Shown here piece by piece: positions 61,426 to 64,000 of a stretch of 64,000 bases of DNA. Position 1 is the stretch's first letter; each line of letters begins with the position of its first letter. The DNA is from Lysinibacillus capsici. GTDB lineage: Bacteria > Bacillota > Bacilli > Bacillales_A > Planococcaceae. The translations under genes and the position numbers were made by a program. The notes under the pieces are model-generated. The model did no database searches, was not told the origin of the DNA, and saw only the letters and a list, made by a program, of their open reading frames with translations. Where the stretch lies: NCBI RefSeq assembly GCF_003367505.1, contig NZ_PXXX01000020.1, positions 62,001-126,000 on the forward strand, in the 5' to 3' direction.

Positions 61426-62582
61426 TTACCCTCAGTCCCATCCTGTTTGACTAATGTGATGTTGCGTAATCCTTTGACAGAGGTAGCACCGGCTAATGCG
61501 ATAGAAACCTTTAATTCATCATAAAGATTGGTCATCACCTTTTCGACACCTTGTTGTCCCTCAAGGGCTAGTCCATAGACGAAAGGACGTCCAATTGCAA
61601 CTGCATTCGCTCCTAAAGCAAGTGCTTTTAAGGCATCCATGCCACGATATACACCACTATCTAATATAATAGGAATTTGTCCATTCACAACTTTCACAAT
61701 AGCAGGAAGGGCATCAAGTGAACCAATCACACCATCTAATTGACGGCCACCATGGTTTGATACAATAATGCCATCAATACCATTGTCGATAGCATGTTTT
61801 GCATCTTCAGGATGTAAAATTCCCTTCAATAATATAGGAAGGTTGGTACGTTTTTTTAGCTCTCTAACATGTTCCCAATTAAGTGTTGGGTGGAAGACAT
61901 TTTGCAAGACACCTTGTACGTAGGACTCGAATGAATCATCAGGTAAAGTGGCTGTAAAAACGGGATCATTCATATAATTTCCTCTTGCATAGCCTAGCTT
62001 CAATGGTGAAAATTGATTGCGGACATCTTCTTCGCGCCAGCCAAGCATTACGGTATCGACAGTTAAAACGATTGCTTCAAATCCCGCTGCCTCCGCACGT
62101 ACAGCCATACTAAAAGCAATTTCTTCATTTGTAGACCAATATAATTGAAACCACTTTGTTGCAGAAGGAGCAGCTTGAGCAACTTCTTCAAGAGCATAAG
62201 TGGAAACAGTGCTTTGAATATAAGGGATATTTAAATTCTGGGCGGCACGTACAACGGCAAGCTCACCATCATCGTGAACCATTCCGTTCATGCCAACAGG
62301 AGCAAAGAGCAAAGGAGTTGGGTATGTTTTACCAAACAAATGAATTGATGTATCAACGTTTGACACATCATTTAAAAAGCGGGGAACAATGGAATACTTC
62401 TCAAATGCTGCACGATTATTGCGCAGTGTTTGTTCACCACCAGCACCAGAACGGATGTAGCCAAAAGGCCCAGCTTCGATTTTTTTCGCTACGGCCTTTT
62501 CTAAATCTGCAAAGCAAATGGGGAAGGGGGCTTGTGCAGTGATATTTTTTAAGAGTAGATCACCATCAGTTGTGTTTGTCAT
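61422..62582 (-). CDS. FMN-dependent alpha-hydroxy-acid oxidizing protein (lactate 2-monooxygenase-like)
   Basis: TIM-barrel flavoenzyme, 386 residues, that oxidises an L-2-hydroxy acid. Active-site residues are in place: FAPVGMNG (FMN), QLYWSTN (Tyr), LTVDTVMLGWREEDVRN, LLKGILHPEDA (Lys), and SNHGGRQLDG with the catalytic His and Arg. The segment GYARGNYMNDPVF and the W-R-E-E-D loop match lactate 2-monooxygenase-like members rather than plain lactate oxidase. The real substrate may be a longer 2-hydroxy acid, since it is encoded between a crotonase and a CoA-transferase. It starts 14 bp after the crotonase gene. Confidence 0.87.
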   Translation of the reverse strand: MTNTTDGDLLLKNITAQAPFPICFADLEKAVAKKIEAGPFGYIRSGAGGEQTLRNNRAAFEKYSIVPRFLNDVSNVDTSIHLFGKTYPTPLLFAPVGMNGMVHDDGELAVVRAAQNLNIPYIQSTVSTYALEEVAQAAPSATKWFQLYWSTNEEIAFSMAVRAEAAGFEAIVLTVDTVMLGWREEDVRNQFSPLKLGYARGNYMNDPVFTATLPDDSFESYVQGVLQNVFHPTLNWEHVRELKKRTNLPILLKGILHPEDAKHAIDNGIDGIIVSNHGGRQLDGVIGSLDALPAIVKVVNGQIPIILDSGVYRGMDALKALALGANAVAIGRPFVYGLALEGQQGVEKVMTNLYDELKVSIALAGATSVKGLRNITLVKQDGTEGK

Positions 62583-62596
62583 CGTTACTACCTCAC

Positions 62597-63376
62597 TTAT
62601 TTATTGAAAATAGGCTTTCTTTTATTTAAAAAGGCTTGAATACCTTCGTTATAATCGTCTGAACTAAATGAATCCAAAACTAACTGTGCCAGCTCATCGC
62701 TTTCTTCATTTTCACCATCTACAATCGCCTGGATAATTTTTTTGATGCCTGCGTTTGCAATGGATGATTTACTTAATAGATGTTCAGCGAATTGCAATGT
62801 CGCCTCATCAATTTCCTCTGGTTCGTGTAGGGCCGTGATTAAACCAATATTTTTTCCTTCTTCAGCTGTAAAAATAGTAGCTGTGTACAAAATTTCCTTT
62901 GCCTTAGCGACACCAACAATATTGATGAGACGTTTCGTGCTTTCTAAATTATAGACAATACCTATGTTTGCAGCGGTAATGCCTAGCTTACTCTTAGGCG
63001 TTGCTATTCTAAAATCACAAGCATTTGCTAACTCTAAGCCACCACCAATTGCTAAGCCCTGAATCATAGCAATTGTCGGGTGTGGAAATTTATAGAGAGC
63101 ATCGATCGCCTTTAGAGCCAATTCATTATAGGCTTTAGCATTGTCTGTAGCATAACGAACATCTAAAAACTCGCTAATATCTGCACCGGAAGAAAAGGCT
63201 ACTTCATTGACACCGCGAACAATTAAAAGTTTGATGGAAGAATCTATACGGAGCAGCTCTAGTTGGTCTACTATGGCTTGAAACATTGCCCTTGATAAAG
63301 AATTCCGTTTATCCGGGCGGTTTAATACTAACGTTGCAATATAGCCATTTTTCTCTACATAAATTTCGTTTGTCAT
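62597..63376 (-). CDS. enoyl-CoA hydratase/isomerase family protein lacking one catalytic Glu
   Basis: Crotonase-fold protein, 259 residues. The oxyanion-hole segments are SSGADISEFLD and GLAIGGGLELANACD, so CoA-ester binding is likely. Where hydratases have QPE or LTE (first catalytic Glu) it reads GITAANIGIV, and the next loop is YNLEST instead of PGAGGT. The second Glu position (KEILYT) is kept. Hydration is therefore doubtful; an isomerase, decarboxylase or thioesterase reaction is possible. Two ATGs compete; AGGAG is 7 nt from ATG 63376 and 1 nt from the ATG at 63382, so the former is used. It lies 13 bp after the permease gene. Confidence 0.85.
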   Translation of the reverse strand: MTNEIYVEKNGYIATLVLNRPDKRNSLSRAMFQAIVDQLELLRIDSSIKLLIVRGVNEVAFSSGADISEFLDVRYATDNAKAYNELALKAIDALYKFPHPTIAMIQGLAIGGGLELANACDFRIATPKSKLGITAANIGIVYNLESTKRLINIVGVAKAKEILYTATIFTAEEGKNIGLITALHEPEEIDEATLQFAEHLLSKSSIANAGIKKIIQAIVDGENEESDELAQLVLDSFSSDDYNEGIQAFLNKRKPIFNK

Positions 63377-63389
63377 CTTCATTCTCCTC

Positions 63390-64000
63390 TTAATCTTTTT
63401 TCAACTTCGCGGCGAAGCGGTTACCAATGGATTGAATGCTCTGCACAAGGATGATTAAGATAAAGACAGTTGCATACATCACATCAACCTCATAGCGCAA
63501 ATGACCATAACGATAGGCAAGGTCACCTAAACCGCCAGCACCAACCATTCCTGCCATTGCTGTCGCACCAATTAATCCTATTGTGGCAATTGTTAAGCCT
63601 AAAATAATAGATGGTCGCGCTTCACGTAATAGGACATGCCAAATGATATGGCGACGTTTAATACCCATGGCTGTGTAGGCTTCTACTACTCCGGAATCCA
63701 CTTCTAAAAGCGCAGACTCCATCAGTCGTGCAATATAAGGAGCTGTGTAAACAACTAGTGGTACGATTACACCTTTAACACCAATTGTTGTACCTACAAT
63801 TAACTTGGTAAAAGGTAAGATGAAGAATAGTAAAATGATAAATGGAACAGAGCGAACAATATTGATAAATAGATTAAAAAACTGATAGAAAAATTTATTT
63901 TCAAAGGATTGTCCTGGTCGTGTTAAAACGATTAATAGCCCTAATGGAATGCCAATCAGAATGGAGAAAAATAATGAAATTCCGACCATTTGAAATGTTT
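63390..64000 (-). CDS. MetI-type ABC transporter permease, 5'-truncated by the window edge
   Basis: Integral membrane subunit of a methionine-type (MetNIQ/MUT family) ABC importer. About 203 residues are visible and the frame runs out of the window, with TFQ before the first Met, so the true start lies beyond base 64000 (full MetI is about 220). Five or so helices are seen. The ATPase-contact loop EAYTAMGIKRRHIIWHVLLREARP is the EAA motif. AGMVGAGGLGDLAYRYGHLRYEVD is the highly conserved MetI stretch. It is the first visible gene of a minus-strand operon with the crotonase, flavoenzyme and CoA-transferase, so the cargo need not be methionine. Confidence 0.88.
   Translation of the reverse strand, partial: TFQMVGISLFFSILIGIPLGLLIVLTRPGQSFENKFFYQFFNLFINIVRSVPFIILLFFILPFTKLIVGTTIGVKGVIVPLVVYTAPYIARLMESALLEVDSGVVEAYTAMGIKRRHIIWHVLLREARPSIILGLTIATIGLIGATAMAGMVGAGGLGDLAYRYGHLRYEVDVMYATVFILIILVQSIQSIGNRFAAKLKKD

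Noticed and set aside
1-64000. Prophage, insertion sequence, CRISPR array, tRNA or rRNA genes, riboswitch
   Set aside because: No integrase, transposase, phage structural gene, regularly spaced repeat array, tRNA-like cloverleaf or known riboswitch core was seen; the window reads as stable chromosome.

Overview
This 64 kb window is AT-rich chromosomal DNA from a low-G+C Gram-positive spore-former (Bacillales). It looks most like Lysinibacillus or a close Planococcaceae relative. That placement is inferred from gene content: PdaC-type deacetylase, HelD, YfmM, SE1561-family protein, Spx, a TopB of Bacillus length, a yngJ-to-yngE-like block, strong AGGAGG ribosome binding sites and frequent TTG/GTG starts. 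No rRNA, tRNA, CRISPR array, prophage or insertion sequence was recognised. Both edges cut genes: an acyl-CoA dehydrogenase on the left and a MetI-type permease on the right.

Layout. 1-15 kb: the acyl-CoA dehydrogenase end, a secreted beta-propeller protein, a Bacillales-type palindromic repeat, pdaC, a two-gene ThrE-like exporter, a PAS/GGDEF-like/EAL protein, an EamA transporter, a heterodimeric ABC exporter with one degenerate ATP site, and a tandem GNAT protein. 15-25 kb: a 40-codon basic ORF, helD, a glycerophosphodiesterase, DUF2804 and amidase-domain proteins, a nitroreductase, an M20 dipeptidase, and two SDR genes divergent from a GAF-LuxR regulator. 25-32 kb: an ECF-like sigma factor, an spx-like/marR operon with two matched palindromes in its promoter region, yfmM with an SE1561-family gene, a PseG/SpsG-like protein and two oxidoreductases. 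32-41 kb: a 1260-residue coiled-coil SF1 helicase coupled to a 250-residue partner with a predicted winged helix, a TPR glycosyltransferase, a 38-residue membrane peptide and topB.

40.7-46 kb is one operon: RpiR regulator, M20 hydrolase, GNAT acyltransferase, enolase-superfamily racemase (MenC/NSAR) and a YkvI transporter. This is the gene set of the N-succinyl-amino-acid pathway that turns D-amino acids into L-amino acids. 46-54.6 kb is a leucine/isovalerate catabolic operon (acyl-CoA dehydrogenase, acyl-CoA synthetase, biotin carboxylase, biotin carrier, HMG-CoA lyase, enoyl-CoA hydratase, carboxyltransferase) behind a TetR gene, with a perfect 14-bp palindrome between regulator and operon. 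54.7-60 kb holds VanZ, a degenerate SprA-related protein, ybaK, a YczE-type membrane protein, a tandem P-loop protein whose first P-loop has decayed, and kbl. 60-64 kb is a minus-strand operon joining a MetI-type permease, a crotonase lacking one expected glutamate, a lactate-monooxygenase-like flavoenzyme and a CaiB-type CoA-transferase.

Most of the window is ordinary Bacillales metabolism and housekeeping. The least explained parts are the helicase/partner pair, the permease-crotonase-flavoenzyme-CoA-transferase operon, the Spx-like protein without its CxxC switch, the SprA-like protein without its HExxH motif, and two very small genes. Start codons were moved where a Shine-Dalgarno sequence clearly pointed to an internal start; each such entry says so.
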